Shown: in pieces, positions 46,387 through 59,294 of the stretch
How positions within the stretch are numbered: position 1 is the stretch's first letter
Layout of the letters: each line of letters begins with the position of its first letter
NCBI GenBank assembly: GCA_037176905.1
Contig: JBBBWG010012001.1
Location: forward strand, 6,885-70,884
DNA length: 64,000 bases
Source of the DNA: Azolla pinnata
Lineage: Eukaryota; Streptophyta; Polypodiopsida; Salviniales; Salviniaceae
Direction of reading: 5' to 3'
Notes under the pieces: model-generated
Databases searched by the model: none
Seen by the model: the letters and a program-made list of their open reading frames with translations, nothing else
Told to the model about the DNA's origin: nothing
Program-made: the position numbers and the translations under genes

Positions 46387-48820
46387 ATCTTCGTCGGCTC
46401 CTCAGGTCTCCCTCTGGGTCGTTCCCGAACCGGCAGGATTTTCCATACCCCGCAGGATGCGGACTCGGATTCAGATTCTATTCTCGGGGCTTGCGTGGCC
46501 CTTACGAGGAGCTGGGCGTCTCCGAAGGTGCAACTCCTGCAGAAGTCAAGCAGGCGTACCATCGCAGATCTTTGGAATGGTTAGTAAAACTTTTTCCTTT
46601 TAGACCTTTCCCTTTTTCTCTGCTTCTCTTTCTTTTTTACGCTTCGTTCTATGTTTTTCGAGAATGCGATATGAAGACATGTTTTTCTATGGGCAATTCC
46701 CAACTGCAGAGGTCAATTATTTGATATGCTCACGCTCAATTGCTCATTTGTCTCTCCTCTCAGAATTACGGGTTTGAAATCTCGTTAAAAATTTTGTTTA
46801 CCGACAATAGGTTTGAAATTTGTTCTGATTCTAACTTTTTCAAGCGATGAATTTGAAAGTTTATTTTTGTCTTATGAGGTGGGAATGAATTACGTGATCC
46901 ATCATTATTGGGCGTGAAGCTGTGTCCATTTTTAACTGCTTGAAATGGGATGAATCTCAAATTTTCAACTAATAGTTTTAGAGTGTTTTGAGTTTGAAAA
47001 CTCCCTCATATGGATAATGTTCATTTAAAGGCCATTATCTTTATTTTTCTTGTTTTGTTTTTTGATGCGATCTGATAGATCATATTTGTAGTGCATTGCG
47101 TGGACAAATAGCTGTCTTGAAATATAAACAGATATTGTTGTACTGAAGAGGGTTAACAGCAAAGCAGTTATATTTGCTTGAAGACATTTAGGCGATCAGC
47201 AAATAGCTGATTGGAAGCTTTTCCGTGCTAAACAGTTATAGTTGTATCACAACATTCAAGCGGTAAAGGAATGATCTTTTATTGTTAGGCTTCTAAATCA
47301 TGTCCACATGTATCTTCTCGTTGTCATATATTTAGAATAGCTAACAAGTTGTGGTCTTCAACGGTTTAACAAGCAATCACATACCGGTGTCAAAGAAACT
47401 TTTTTATTCGAAAATTGTAGGATCTATACTTCAAACTGAACGATTGAAAACATATCCACCATGGTTCATCGTATCATTTTTTTTCATACTGTCACTTTTT
47501 GTTCAGACAATCTTTTGAAGAACAATTGAACGTTACACTAACTCTTCGGTCTGTTATGCCTCCATTAGAAAACTATTAATGTATTATAATCTTGTTACTT
47601 TGATCCCATAGTTCCGAGTCAAACTTTTTCCTGTCATTTTTTAAAGCAACTTATTTCCTGTCTTTTTTCATTTTATCGACATTATTATGGCAAGTTATAC
47701 TTTTGGTCCAGTCAAAATATTTATTGTTAGTTTTTATGTAGCTTTCAGCTTAAGGTTTTTATTGATTTATATTTGAGTAAGCTTATTTTACCTTCATTAT
47801 TCTGTAAAGTTACTGCCCTGCTATACATGACATATTTGCTTGGTTAAGGAAAGAATGATTAGTTTTTACTTCTTAAAAAAATATGAAAACGATTATTTCT
47901 CTTACCTTATAGGTGGATTAACATTTGTAATTTGCACATGTTGACTATCATTGATGCATAACATTATTAAAACTATTGTGGATAAACTCTGTCTAGCTTT
48001 GGTTGGAGAATACTGAACTTTTTTACCCAATCATATAGACAGTTGAGTAACATATATAATGCTGTCATGATATTTTTAGTAAGAAAAAATGTTGGAAACA
48101 TATTCTATTAATTTTGCCAATGCTGGATGCTGAATTTAGTAACGCCATACTGCATTTGCATTGGATAGTCTCGGGTGTGAGCCAGTAAAAACGAAGGAAT
48201 ACTAAAGTATATCGATGATAAGCTTTAAATGTCTGATATTTCAGTGAATTGTCTTCCACTTTGTTTTTTTATATATCATATTCTTTTTTCTGATTGGGCC
48301 CCAACCTGAAACCCTACTTTGGAAATGGATTTCTAGTAAAGCCTCTTGGTTTGTAATAATATTCTCACATCTTCTGAAATAGTTTTCTTTGTAAAAGCAA
48401 ACGTTCTGAGTTTATGAAAACAATTTATAGAAATGGTTAATGGGTGGTCTCTATCTTCTTGTATATATATCCAGCCATCCCGATTTGCACAATAATGATG
48501 GAAAAGAATTTATGCGAGTTACAGAGGCATACAAAATGGTAATGAGTGGTAGAGGGCGTGTAAGGAAGGTTGGAGTGGCATCTTCTGCATCAATGGAAAC
48601 AAGGATATTTCAAGGTCCAAGAGCTTTCTTTTGGGTCAGCATCATGTTGGGAGTGGTGTTGTTTGCATATCCCTTAAACATGTACATGGATAACCGTTCA
48701 AGAGTTTCACGTGGTGATGAACCATCTCGATTTGTGGAGCCTACACGAGATGCTGTGAAAAGGGAGCGTATTGCTGCCATTCTCTTAGAAAGACAAAGGC
48801 GAGATAAAGACCAAAAATGA
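46383..48820 (+). CDS. single-span J-domain (DnaJ-like) protein
   Basis: Exons: 46383-46579 and 48475-48820, giving 180 residues, with an 1895-bp intron. J-domain proteins stimulate Hsp70 ATPases. The J domain covers about residues 40-90 (YEELGVSEGATPAEVKQAYH ...), and the intron splits it just before the invariant HPD triplet, restored by splicing at residues 67-69. A single hydrophobic span (FFWVSIMLGVVLFAYPLNMY) lies at about 117-136, followed by a charged tail. The Arg-rich, Ser-containing N-terminus (NLRRLLRSPSGSF) resembles a mitochondrial presequence. The layout resembles DNAJC4/DNAJC30-type proteins; orthology is not claimed. A five-codon upstream ORF overlaps the start codon. Confidence 0.9.
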
Positions 48821-49789
48821 GCTTGGAATAGTGAGATTTCCTAAAGCACTACAATATTTTCCTACCACCATCTCTAATGGTATGTATACATAAGATGTGA
48901 TAACCCCCTTTTCCATTCCTTCCTGATTTGCTTTGTTCTCCATTTGCTTTGCATAATTGTTTTCAACTCCTTTTCTTAAGTGTAGAGTTACAACACATTA
49001 AATGCATGTTTGTGTGAGTTGGCATTGTGGATGCATGGTAAGATCTATGATAGCATGTATGCATATGCATATAGTGGTATATGTTTTTGTAAGTTGGCAT
49101 TGTCTGTATGATAAGATCTATAATAACATGTATGTATATACATAGTGGTATTATGTATGAATGGATTGTTGTATCAATGGACGATTAATGCGAGTGCAAC
49201 CTTTGGGGTTATGAACAAGTCAAAATCATAAATTGATATTTTGTGTCTTTGTTTTTCCAGCATAGGTAATGTTTAATGACCTGGTGCGAAGCAGATTCCT
49301 CATTGTAAAGCAAATTTGTAGATTTGTGTATCATTTCATTTTTTAACCAATAATGTTTTGAACAAGAAAAATGTTGATGATGCTCTGTAGAGAACGAAGG
49401 AATTCAAACATTACGCAATGGCAATGAAGATTGTGATGAAGTTTCTTCATCAGTTACAAATCAAAGGATTACAAATTTTATTTAAATTATGACAATGGAA
49501 ACTGATGGAGTCTTTGGATGATAGTCATTATATCACTACATTCATAGAACAAGTTTGGCTAGAAGAAAACTTGTTGCCTTTCTAACATATCATGATGTAA
49601 TACATGGTATTACTGATATCTCTCAGCAGTGTGTGCGTGCGCACTATGTTTGTATTGTTAACGACCAGCTAATGTAATTCAATTGTTTTTACATGATATT
49701 CTGTACATCAATGCAAAAATGTGGTTTACATGATGTGCAAGGATGTGCAATCAGATTGTTATATCTTGATTATTAGCACATTATGAACA
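48821..49789. other. no recognised gene; contains a tandem duplication
   Basis: 3' flank of the J-protein gene. At about 49018-49153 a unit of roughly 75 bp is doubled: GTTGGCATTG, then TAAGATCTATRATARCATGTATG-like bases and CATAGTGGTAT. The rest is AT-rich without coding sense. Confidence 0.6.
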
Positions 49790-50215
49790 TCTACAGACAT
49801 TACTAACTACAATGTTATCACCCCTTACTCAGGTGCCCATGGAAGTGTATCATTAGGTTCACCAATTGCTTGGCACGAGGGTACTCATGTCAGATCCAAG
49901 TGAACAAGTGATCGATTTAACTATCCAAAGGAGCTTGAGCAAAGGCTTATTTATCCCTGACAATATATTATAACTTGTTATGGTGCTCGCAAAGGAGTTG
50001 TCCATACGGTGGTACAAACATCAGATGCTGGATATCTAGCACCTAGACTCGTTCAACACTTCAGTGTGCGTGAAAAAGATTGCGAACTACCAGAAGTAAT
50101 GTTTTTAATCTCACCAAAGAAAAAAGAGAATCTATCTGAACGATATTCCATCAAAAACCCATTGGACGTATTTTTGATAACCATGTTTCCAACAGTAAGC
50201 CTTGCAACCAAAAGT
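49790..50215 (+). pseudogene. rpoC2: nuclear fragment of plastid rpoC2 (NUPT)
   Basis: Conceptual translation across frames matches a continuous stretch of the plastid RNA polymerase beta'' subunit near its N-terminal third. SGAHGSVS is followed by VHQLLGTRVLMSDPSEQVID and LTIQRSLSKGLF, then [22 protein letters not shown] and VREKDC, then [10 protein letters not shown]; known rpoC2 reads [42 protein letters not shown] and so on. The frame changes at least twice (near 49856 and near 49970) and an in-frame TAA occurs near 49970, so it is not functional. It lacks the rest of the gene and any plastid neighbour. The many substitutions point to an old transfer. The outer limits are approximate. Confidence 0.85.
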
Positions 50216-50958
50216 TGCTCTAGCAGTTATGTTGCTGATGGAGAATCGCCTTAAATGTTTCTCCAGCATTATCGCCTTACTAACTTTCAACCATAGGCTA
50301 AACTCTGAAAACCACTTTCCATGCCAACACTTAAATCCAATTCCTGTTGATCTGTATACACACAAGAGTGAAGATCAAAACTGTTTTTCATATTGTTTCA
50401 TTGTTTTCAAACTCTGCAATTCTTGAGCAACTCTGGCTATTCATATATTTACAAGGGATCAGTACTTGCTGAAAGAACCCAAAACTCTGTTCTTACAAAT
50501 CGACCCAAAAGCCACAAATTTGACTTTACAAATTTCCCACTTAAATCCAGTTGCTGAAATGCCATATCTCATGAAGCACCATACAATTGATGTGATAATT
50601 ACAGAATGTCAAAAACGTTTCTTCTATGTAGATTGAGAGGTAATTGGATGCTGTTCTTTATATTCATCGATACTTTCAATCCACCAATAATGGATATTTT
50701 CTTCTTTATCTTTGCCTATATAATGAAAGAGATTTGATGTTTTCGAGTCTGAGAAACAAGGTCCTCAACATGCAAGTGAATATTATGTATGTCCCTTGTA
50801 AGCAAAATACTGTACCAATATTCCTCATCACAGAGCATCACCTGGAAGCATGGGCTTCATTATCATCAACAGCCTTTTGTTGGGCAAATTCTGTAATCAT
50901 CTTTACGAAGAAGTGCAGCCTCCAAAGTGTGTTTGAATTCTGGCATTAAATATAGAAG
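50216..50958. other. no recognised gene; 3' flank of the GTE gene
   Basis: AT-rich sequence. The rpoC2 fossil may continue a little into it, but I cannot follow the match beyond about 50215. Confidence 0.5.
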
Positions 50959-53790
50959 TTAATGGTCATCTAGGCTTGTGTATCTGCAACACAACCACAT
51001 TCCAACAGAAAAACGTACAAGTGCATCCAAGTTGATATGGATGTCATCTGTTGTGCTGTCATACGCATTCCCTAAGGATAAGATTTCCATAACCCTTCTC
51101 AAACTTGATGATGGTAATTTGCACATTCTCTGGTGTAATTCCCTTCTCTCCTCATTTTTCATTGGGCTACCAAAATCTACTCTGTTAAAGTTTTCATTTG
51201 TAAAGATTGATAATAAAAAAGCTACACAGTATCCTGCTAATAATACCTGCACTTTGATAATATTTGCACGAGTAAAGAGTTGACCATCTTTTCCACGTCT
51301 GTAAGCTGAAGAGAACAAGAGAAAACATTTGTAAGCTATATGTGTACAAACTATGTTCTATGAAACTTTCCAAATACATTAATAACGTCAATAATTTAAT
51401 ATTGATGCATGTGATGACTTAGTTTAAGCACACATGCATTTGAGTGGAGCATAGGTCTCAATTTGGCTGCAATAAACATAAGCTGGAAGGATAGAGAATG
51501 TGACTGTCAGGATAGCACCATGTAATCATAGTGAATATCTTAGGTGCTCAATATAATGGTGTTTATGTTAGGAGTTCAATACAGTGGTGAAACGAAAAAA
51601 CATAATACTAAGCTGATTCCCTTTTATTTCAATGATGGGAGATATTATTGACACACAATACTATTCCGTGAGGATACTAAAGGGATACCTGAAAGAAAGG
51701 TAAGGTCTAGAATTAAATGGCAGGCCTAAAAAGAAATAAAACAATAGAATTGAAAGGCAGAAGAAAGCAATATACCTGTGTGATAACATCATCACCAAGT
51801 TGAATAGCTGCCTGTTCTTCTTGAGCATGCAATTCTGTTATCTTTGAGCAGAGCTTGTCTTGCTGATCATATTTCTCTTCCTACTAGCATAATTTTTCTT
51901 CAGCCAATTATTTTCTTCGGGATTCTTTGGAAACAAGATGGGGGACACACTCACATATATGAATGGATTTATTTTCATTGGTTCCTTTCAGGTGGGTGGG
52001 AAAACAGGCTAAGTTTACCTCTTCTAGTAGACGTGGTTCCACGTTGAGCTTCCACTTCTTTTCAAATCTTTGAGATAATGTGTTAGCCATGTTGTAGACA
52101 TCACTGGATGAATCATTATATAGCATTGCATTCCGAAAAACAAGCCGCACATCTTCACAAAATTCTTGAACATATCGATATCCCGTACTGTCCTTCTTTT
52201 CCAATCTCTTCTTGATTGTTCCAAGATCCATGGGCTTTTTGATGATCTATATATAAATTAAACCAGCATATCAAGTGTAAGATTTAAAGAAGACTTTCAT
52301 GTTGAAGTTCTCATATCGACCGCTTTCTAGTCTGAAGGGTGAGATTCAGTACTTTATGATAGTCCTTCAATTCCAAACACTCCACATCTACAGGTTGCAA
52401 AAACGGCCAAGCCCATTTGTGTTGCATCAGCTGAACATCAAGAATGGTTAGTGGATGAAGGATGAGAAATTCAAGAGCATATGTCATGTACTGGAGACCC
52501 CTTAGTTGTATTGCCAAAATCTTAGAATATTGGAAAGAAAAACCATACCACAGCTCAATAAATAATAATGCCACAAAAAAAGATTTAAGTAATGTGTAGA
52601 TGATTACTCAGCATCAGTTTTGGGTTAGATGGCATGCCTCAGGATGTGCACTAGTACTTGCACCATTCATCAAAATACTAGATTTTTTTTACATACTTGG
52701 CGCAGCAGAGTGCCGCATAATCGGAATATGTTTGACCTTTTCTTCCGCTTTATAGCTTCTGTCCGTGCCTCATCATATAACCGTAGCTTCTTATTTCCTG
52801 AATTCTCTGATTCATGAACTTTGAGAGGCCGATGTTCTTGTGATCTCTCCCTTTTCAGCAGAGATCGCATCCTTGTAACTCGCAAGACCTCACATTGTAA
52901 CTGTTACCTAGCCATAAGACCATTCGTTAATGACTAAAACCTAACCCTCAGCTTAAAATTAGTAATCTGTTCACCATTTCGATTCACATTGGAATTATTA
53001 CCTAGCCATATGACCTTAGTTAAATAATTACAACCTGATTCCCGGTCTTCATTTTAATAATCTTTCTATCATTTTCAGTCATTGAACATAGTGCAATTAG
53101 CATCTCAGAGTCTAAAGTCTAGGGAATGTTTTAAGGTAAAGCCACATTTCCTAGTACCAGTGGTGTTAATTCTTTTTCAACTTTTGAAGCTACACAAGAT
53201 TTTTATCAAGCATGACGATGAATATGATTTCCGGCAGAAAGGGATCATCAACCACCATTCTGCCATTATGATGTCTACATCCATGAGTCTTTGCTTTGTA
53301 TGTCGGTCGGTTAAAAACTACTCAGGCAACTGAGCCATTTAATGAAAAACAAAAATCACATTCTGAGCATATTTGTCGGGCATTTCCAATGTTTTTGGGT
53401 AAATCCACATTTCCTGGGACCAACCGTGCCAATTTTCCTTTCTTTTGCCTTTCCGGAAACTAATTTTGGAAAAAAGAAAAAAACTATCCACACCTGGTCC
53501 ACTATAGAGGTAAGGCCATGTACGGATCGTTGCAACCTCTCAGCAACAGCAGGATGAGCCGAATCTCCATAGGTGTGGGTCGGGGGAGCTGATGGTGCAG
53601 GCAGAAGAAGCGAGGAGGCTGGCAACAAGTCAACCTTGTGTTTATCGTCTTCTTCTTCTTCTTCTTGAGTTTGTTGGCAAAGGGGGAGTTGTTGTGGGGG
53701 GGTTGCTAGATCCTTGGAGTTGTCATCATCCTTGAGGCGGCCATTGTCGTGATGGGCGAGGAGATCTCGTTGAGGCTGGGGATCTACCAT
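50959..53790 (-). CDS. GTE1: GTE1-like bromodomain-NET protein
   Basis: Exons on minus: 53790-53494, 52900-52697, 52430-52353, 52246-52019, 51862-51776, 51305-51247 and 51181-50959, giving 391 residues (Arabidopsis GTE1/IMB1 has 386). Plant GTE (global transcription factor group E) proteins are single-bromodomain relatives of animal BET proteins that bind acetylated histones; GTE1 acts in seed germination. The bromodomain spans about residues 165-260: LMQHKWAWPFLQPVDV, then KKPMDLGTIKKRL, DVRLVFRNAMLYND and SDVYNMANTL, with the acetyl-lysine-binding Asn in MLYND. The C-terminal exon resembles an NET domain (NEERRELHQRM ... LSSSLRRVMEIL-like order) but is more diverged. The N-terminus is Pro/Gln-rich and acidic. 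The symbol is by closest resemblance only. Confidence 0.93.
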
Positions 53791-53967
53791 AGCTAGGAGG
53801 GGAAATGGGGGGATGCTGATGCTGATGCTGATGATGATGACAGGGGAAGAAGAGCAGCAGTTTACCCTAATGGAAAACAGGGGAGCCCAACAAAAAAAAA
53901 ACACTGTTTTGTAGGCCTGTAAAAAAACAAACAAAAACACTTTCCAAATAAGACTTCTCATGACAAA

Positions 53968-54036
53968 AACAATTTCAACAATTTCAACAATTTCAACAAT
54001 TTCAACAATTTCAACAATTCCAACAATTTCAACCAT
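53968..54036. repeat. 9-bp repeat (CAATTTCAA)n upstream of the GTE start
   Basis: About seven units of the nonamer, one with a C variant, lie roughly 180 bp upstream of the start codon on the gene's promoter or leader side. Confidence 0.85.
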
Positions 54037-55397
54037 TTTGATCCCGATCCGATGAACCCCGACATTGCATCGCAACTCGTCGCAATCTCCGATCAGATTC
54101 CGATGATGCCTGTCACGATTTCGCATGCGGAAGAAAAACACCCTTTGCAAAGGAACAGAACGCGAAATCGCCGATCTTGTAGTCTGGCACTCGGTTTTTT
54201 ATCGATCAAGTAATGTGTTGTGTAATTCAAAAATTTCTTCATCAATAGAGCATTAGCGTCTTACAGTTTTCATGACAGCTCTATACTAGCAGTCGATATA
54301 TGATATACTTATGTGTTCAGAGAAGGTTATGATAGAGCTGACAATCCATATTGTCGAGACAAGAACAACATAATTAACAGTACAAAGATAACCTCCTGTT
54401 ACATGCATGACTCTCACTCCAATGTCACAAAACAAGCCCGCACCTCATCTACATGTGGTTGGCAACATGTAAATGTCCCTGACATAAGTAGCTGAGTTTT
54501 TTCAATGTTGAATATTGGTGTTCTGCTAATCTGTTTGTTTGCTTACAAATTTTACATTACAAATTCTTACAGTGTTGTTCTATTGTCATCTCCTCATTTT
54601 TGAGCTTAATCAATCGGCTACAAGGCAAAAATGTCGAGCTCTCACCTTATAGCATGCAACGAGCTTTGTTTCTCTAACATCAAAGCAACAAAATTGCTTA
54701 TGGCTTCCAAATCGACCCTAAGCTTAAAAAATTTATTCCTTTAACTTAGATTCCCATGAAACCTCCATTTGGAAAATTCGGCCATGGAAGAAGCGAAAAA
54801 GCAAAACACGCTTGAAGCAATAACCAACAAAAGCCCCTTGCTGCAATTGACAAAATCAGAATCTCTTAAACCACCAATATTTCTTTAGATCAATCCATAC
54901 ACCAGTATTTCCAATTTGATTGTCTCACCAATAAGATCCCAAATTACAAGCTGATTTACTTCAGCACTTCTTTAGATCGACAATACCACCACCGATGCAA
55001 TTAGTTTTTAAGAGATTTGGACAAAACGGAACGTAGCCAAAGATCGCCAAACTTATTCCTTCTATGAACTTGTGTGGAAATGCTGTTTCTTTTTTTCCTG
55101 TTGTTTTTTTTTTGAAGGACGAAGTTCAAGCACGTGATGCAGCCTCCTACACATGGTGCTAGACATTTACAACAGATCTCTCACCGGGAATTACTCCATC
55201 GACCTGCAAAAGAAGACCAATTGTTTGATACCTCCAGAACACAGAAATGATCCCAAAGCCTTTCTCGATAGAGGCACATCGATTTGCTATCAAACATGGC
55301 TTTCATGATCAATGCCCAATCAAATGGTAGAATGTTTTTTTAATATGCCTAACAAGCCTACCGTTTCTTGCAATCGATGTATTTTTATGGAACACAA
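54037..55397. other. no recognised gene
   Basis: Promoter side of the GTE gene and 3' flank of the C2 gene. AT-rich; no domain or notable repeat. Confidence 0.6.
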
Positions 55398-57542
55398 TCA
55401 CTTGTTCGTATTGCACCGAACACACGAGAAGGAAAAAAAAAACAGATTTCCAAGAGGGAGATCTATATAATACCCTTGAGTCCAGCCTCCAGTACCCGAG
55501 GAGCTGTAAGGACCATGAATGCCTGAAGAAAATTGATGATCACCGTGGCTGTTGTGCCGAGCTCCATGAGAAGACCCCACCTGTGGCTGCACATGTGTGG
55601 ATAGATATGTATTAGGGGAATAGGGAAAGATCTTCATGCATAAGCCATGCTTATTAGGGTTTAGGGTTCTTCTGTGAATTGACTTATATGGCTTCTTGTA
55701 TTTGACTCGCTTTTTAAAGCAGCCTTTTCCTGGTGGTGACTTCTGACTGCCAATCATTTTAAAAGCTATGGTGCTTGGGACTTTCTTCTTTCACGTGCGA
55801 TTCATCGGCGATTTCAGGCTCCCAAACCTTTCGTAATACGTAATTGCATTCCTTATTTGGATCTTTTTCCATGGTAGAAATATTATACTCAGGAGTTTAT
55901 GGGCCAAAGTATTGTTGTCAGCTCCATACAACTGGCTTCAGATGAACTCCATATGCACTGGTTCAGTAGACATCAGACACCCTTACTGTTGGATCTTTTT
56001 TCACATTATACAATGCATGAATCTGTAATGTCTGCAACACCGTGACTTATTTCCCTCCTTGCTCTTTCCCTCTCTGTCTCTCCCTATATTTATCTATCTA
56101 TCTATCTATCAATATATCTCAGATGGGAGACAGGAAGTTGGGGAACAGGTGATCGATTATGCATGTTTGTCCTGAACAAGTCGAGAAGTCTTAGAGTATC
56201 CCACCCTGATGCAATCCTCTCTGCCTTTGATACCATACTCGGTTATACTTTCCCACATATATTTCACCCAACCCTATCCTTAACACCGGTACCTTCTCAC
56301 AACCAAACCATGCATTCTCAAATCACTGCATTTCTTATTCAAAGTTTAAGGGGAGTATGAGTATCCCACTTTGATGTAATGGCTCTGCCTTTTGACCATA
56401 TTTGACAATGATTTTCCATAGCTTTCACGCACCCATCCTTCTCACGACCAAACCATGCATGGCCAAATCATAACATTTATTTGTAAATTTTCCTGAACTT
56501 CCATATGAAGCATGTGGAATCATTTCTTCTTGGTGTAGTAGGTCATATATGGCATCAAGGACACTATCATAATCTATTCATTCGTCAACTCTCTCTCTCT
56601 CTCTAAGTATATCTCTATTTTTCTCACACACACAATCACAATCAGAGAGATGTTTTACTCATTTCAATACCGGCATACCTTGAAAGTCATAGAGAGTGTG
56701 ACTTCCCCTTTGAACTTCCCATTTGGAAGCACAACTGCATATGCTTTCTCGGCTGTCTGCCCAGACAGGAACACATCATCTAATGGAACCCTAGTTTATA
56801 AAACAAAGGACCACGATGAATAAACATCACTTGCCACACGTGAAACACATGAGGAACTAACAAAAGAATCAAGAGGCAAAAGAGAGACAGACGTGGCAGT
56901 GCCGAGATGGTCGTCGGCCGTGAAGAAATCTTCATCCATGATCTTGAGCAATAGCTTGTCCGTGCCCTCTCTCACATTGAACGTGAAAGCTTGGTTCCAT
57001 GTAGGGTTACTCCCTTGATCTGCTGAATTAAACATTGAAGAAAAAATGCATGATCTTGCTCATGATTAGCTATAATCAATACACACACATACACAGATGC
57101 ATACACTCAACAGACACATACATTAACACTGTAAGCCTACAGATTGAGCCATATAATCATACATACATACATAAACACACACAATCACATACATACACGC
57201 ACACATTTGTACATATGTGCGTGCATGCATGCATACATATGTAGATAAGCAAATACGGGAGAGAAAGAGTTCTTTACTGCTAGCCACATTGCTCTTCTGC
57301 TCATAGTTCCCACATGTGATGATTACATATGGATCTGTCTTGGCTGCAGAAGATATTACTTGGGGATGTGAGAGAGCAAATCTTAAGAAGACTCTTCCAG
57401 AGGCTCAAATTTGAATAAATAACCAATGAAAATTAGGGTTTCAAATGGAACCAAGGCATGGAAAGCATAACTCACAGAGCAGATCTCCGTGCTTGAGCCC
57501 ACGAGCCCTGAGGAGGTGCAGCTGCAGGGACCCAGAAGGCAT
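55398..57542 (-). CDS. small C2-domain protein (elicitor-responsive / phloem-protein type)
   Basis: Exons on minus: 57542-57476, 57343-57278, 57019 (or 57022)-56893, 56790-56679 and 55586-55398, giving about 186 residues. The C2 domain fills the first four exons and binds calcium and acidic phospholipid in this family. It begins GSLQLHLLRARGLKHGDLL, with the first loop KTDPYVIITC, then NPTWNQAFTFNV, the second calcium loop MDEDFFTADDHLG, and closes with GEVTLSMTF. Acidic loop residues (TDPY, DEDFFTADD) are present, though loop 1 reads HGDLLSKTDPY, with one Asp fewer than some relatives. Exon 5 encodes a Gly/Ser/His-rich tail (SSHGARHNSHGDHQF). The last 20 or so residues run into a T-rich stretch and are less certain. 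Intron 2 ends CAGCAG, allowing two in-frame acceptors. Confidence 0.88.
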
Positions 57543-59294
57543 TCCGTGGATCAAAAACAAAAAGAACAAAATTTATGCTGTTGGGTCTGTTGCTCTTTGC
57601 TATGATGCTTGTCTGTGGGGATGAATCCTCTCCGTTTTCTCTGTGGATGAATCCTCTGTTTGGATGATTCCTCTGATTTGGGTCAGGGATCAATGGAAAG
57701 GAACTGCCTTTTGATCAGGTCAACCAGCCAGACATGTACACAAAGTGTGTGGATCATCCATTCCTGTCATATTCATTCATTCATGGATGGCTTCTCTACC
57801 AAACCTCTCCTCTGTCTGATTTGGAAGACCTGTCTCTGATTTGACATTCCTGCAATGGTGGAGCAAAGATCTCTCACAAATCTCCCTCATTTCCTTCTCT
57901 ACTAGAAACAGGGGACTCCTCACATCAAGCAAGCCAACAGCAACATCACACCACCACTCAAGATCTCTTTCTTCTTCTCCAACATCAGCATCACACTACT
58001 CAAGATCTCTTTCTTCTTCTCCAACATTTTTCCGCATTTTGACGGCTCTGATCGCAAGAACACATCAATCTCTACAGCTTAGAGACTTGCCTAGGTCCGA
58101 TCGATGCCTGCCCATGAGCAAGAGGATCATGTCGATTCGTTATCAAAACGATAGCTTCATTACAGCATGCCCAACTCGTTGTACAATCGATAACAATCTT
58201 GCACTCTTCTGAGGCAATGCGTTGGTCCCTTCAAGGAAGAACTCGGGCACCATTTTCACATAAGTTTCCTCTTTGGACCGAGATTTCGTTCACTATATAG
58301 ACAAGACAAATGGACAAATGGAACTCGTGAAAAACTTCTTTGCTCAACTTCTACTAGGACACTTTCGTGGGTGCTTGTATGCACTTTTGTTATTGGTGGG
58401 GCCCACTAATCACGCTGTTGCAACATAAGTATTTCAACATAAAGGAAACAAGAGAGAGAGCAACAATTCATTAGAGATATGGAGAAAGCTTTGAATGGAG
58501 CGTGCGAGGAATTCAAGTTGCTCAATAGCTTGACAAGTATGTAAGTGGGTTTTTGGATGTCATCGTTTGCAAGAAGACTAGTTGATATGCTGCTGATGCA
58601 CTTCGCATAGATCTGCCAACGATCTCCGAGATTCACATTATTGATACCAAGCAAGAAAAATATAGTTCCCACTATCATAGATATTATACATTGGTAGTTG
58701 ATGAACAGATCCAATTTCAACAACAATCTCACCAGTGTTGATGCCATAGAAAGCCTTCCTCCTATTTGGATCATTAGGATTGAATATCATAATTAGTCCA
58801 CACCGCGTGTACCTTAGTATAAGCTCCTTCATTTATATGTCTTTCCAATACTAGTTTGGCTTTCAAGTCAGCATTAAAAATACAGCACAAATAAGCCAGT
58901 AATTTCTTGCAAAGTACTGTTTCAATAGAATGTAAGATCAATGACAATTTTAATGGTAAATTAGAAGAAGATTTTATTCCAGATCCCCCTATTTGATACC
59001 CTTCCATTTGAGGCAGGATCATATGTATTTTTAATATCAGATATCTATGGACATATTAAGTATCAATCTATCTATGGACATAATAAGTATCAATCTAAAA
59101 TATATCCATTTGGAATCGTTTATTTGAGGCTAGATGATAATCACCTCATCAATTGCAACTCTGTATTTCTAATATTTATGTATAAACATATTTAAGTATG
59201 AATCTAAATATATCCATATTGTATCTATGTATCTGTGTATCTATATTCAGCAGTAATTCAGTGTATGAAATGAGGTTTGAGATTCCTTCTCTTT
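57543..59294. other. no recognised gene; some coding-like debris
   Basis: Promoter side of the C2 gene. A roughly 47-50-bp unit (ACTCAAGATCTCTTTCTTCT ... CAACAT) is doubled at about 57956-58028. On minus, 58406-59022 holds three open frames with ordinary amino-acid composition (such as MIFNPNDPNRRKAFYGIN) that I cannot assign. Near 59040-59250 TATCTATG-like short repeats occur. Confidence 0.5.
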
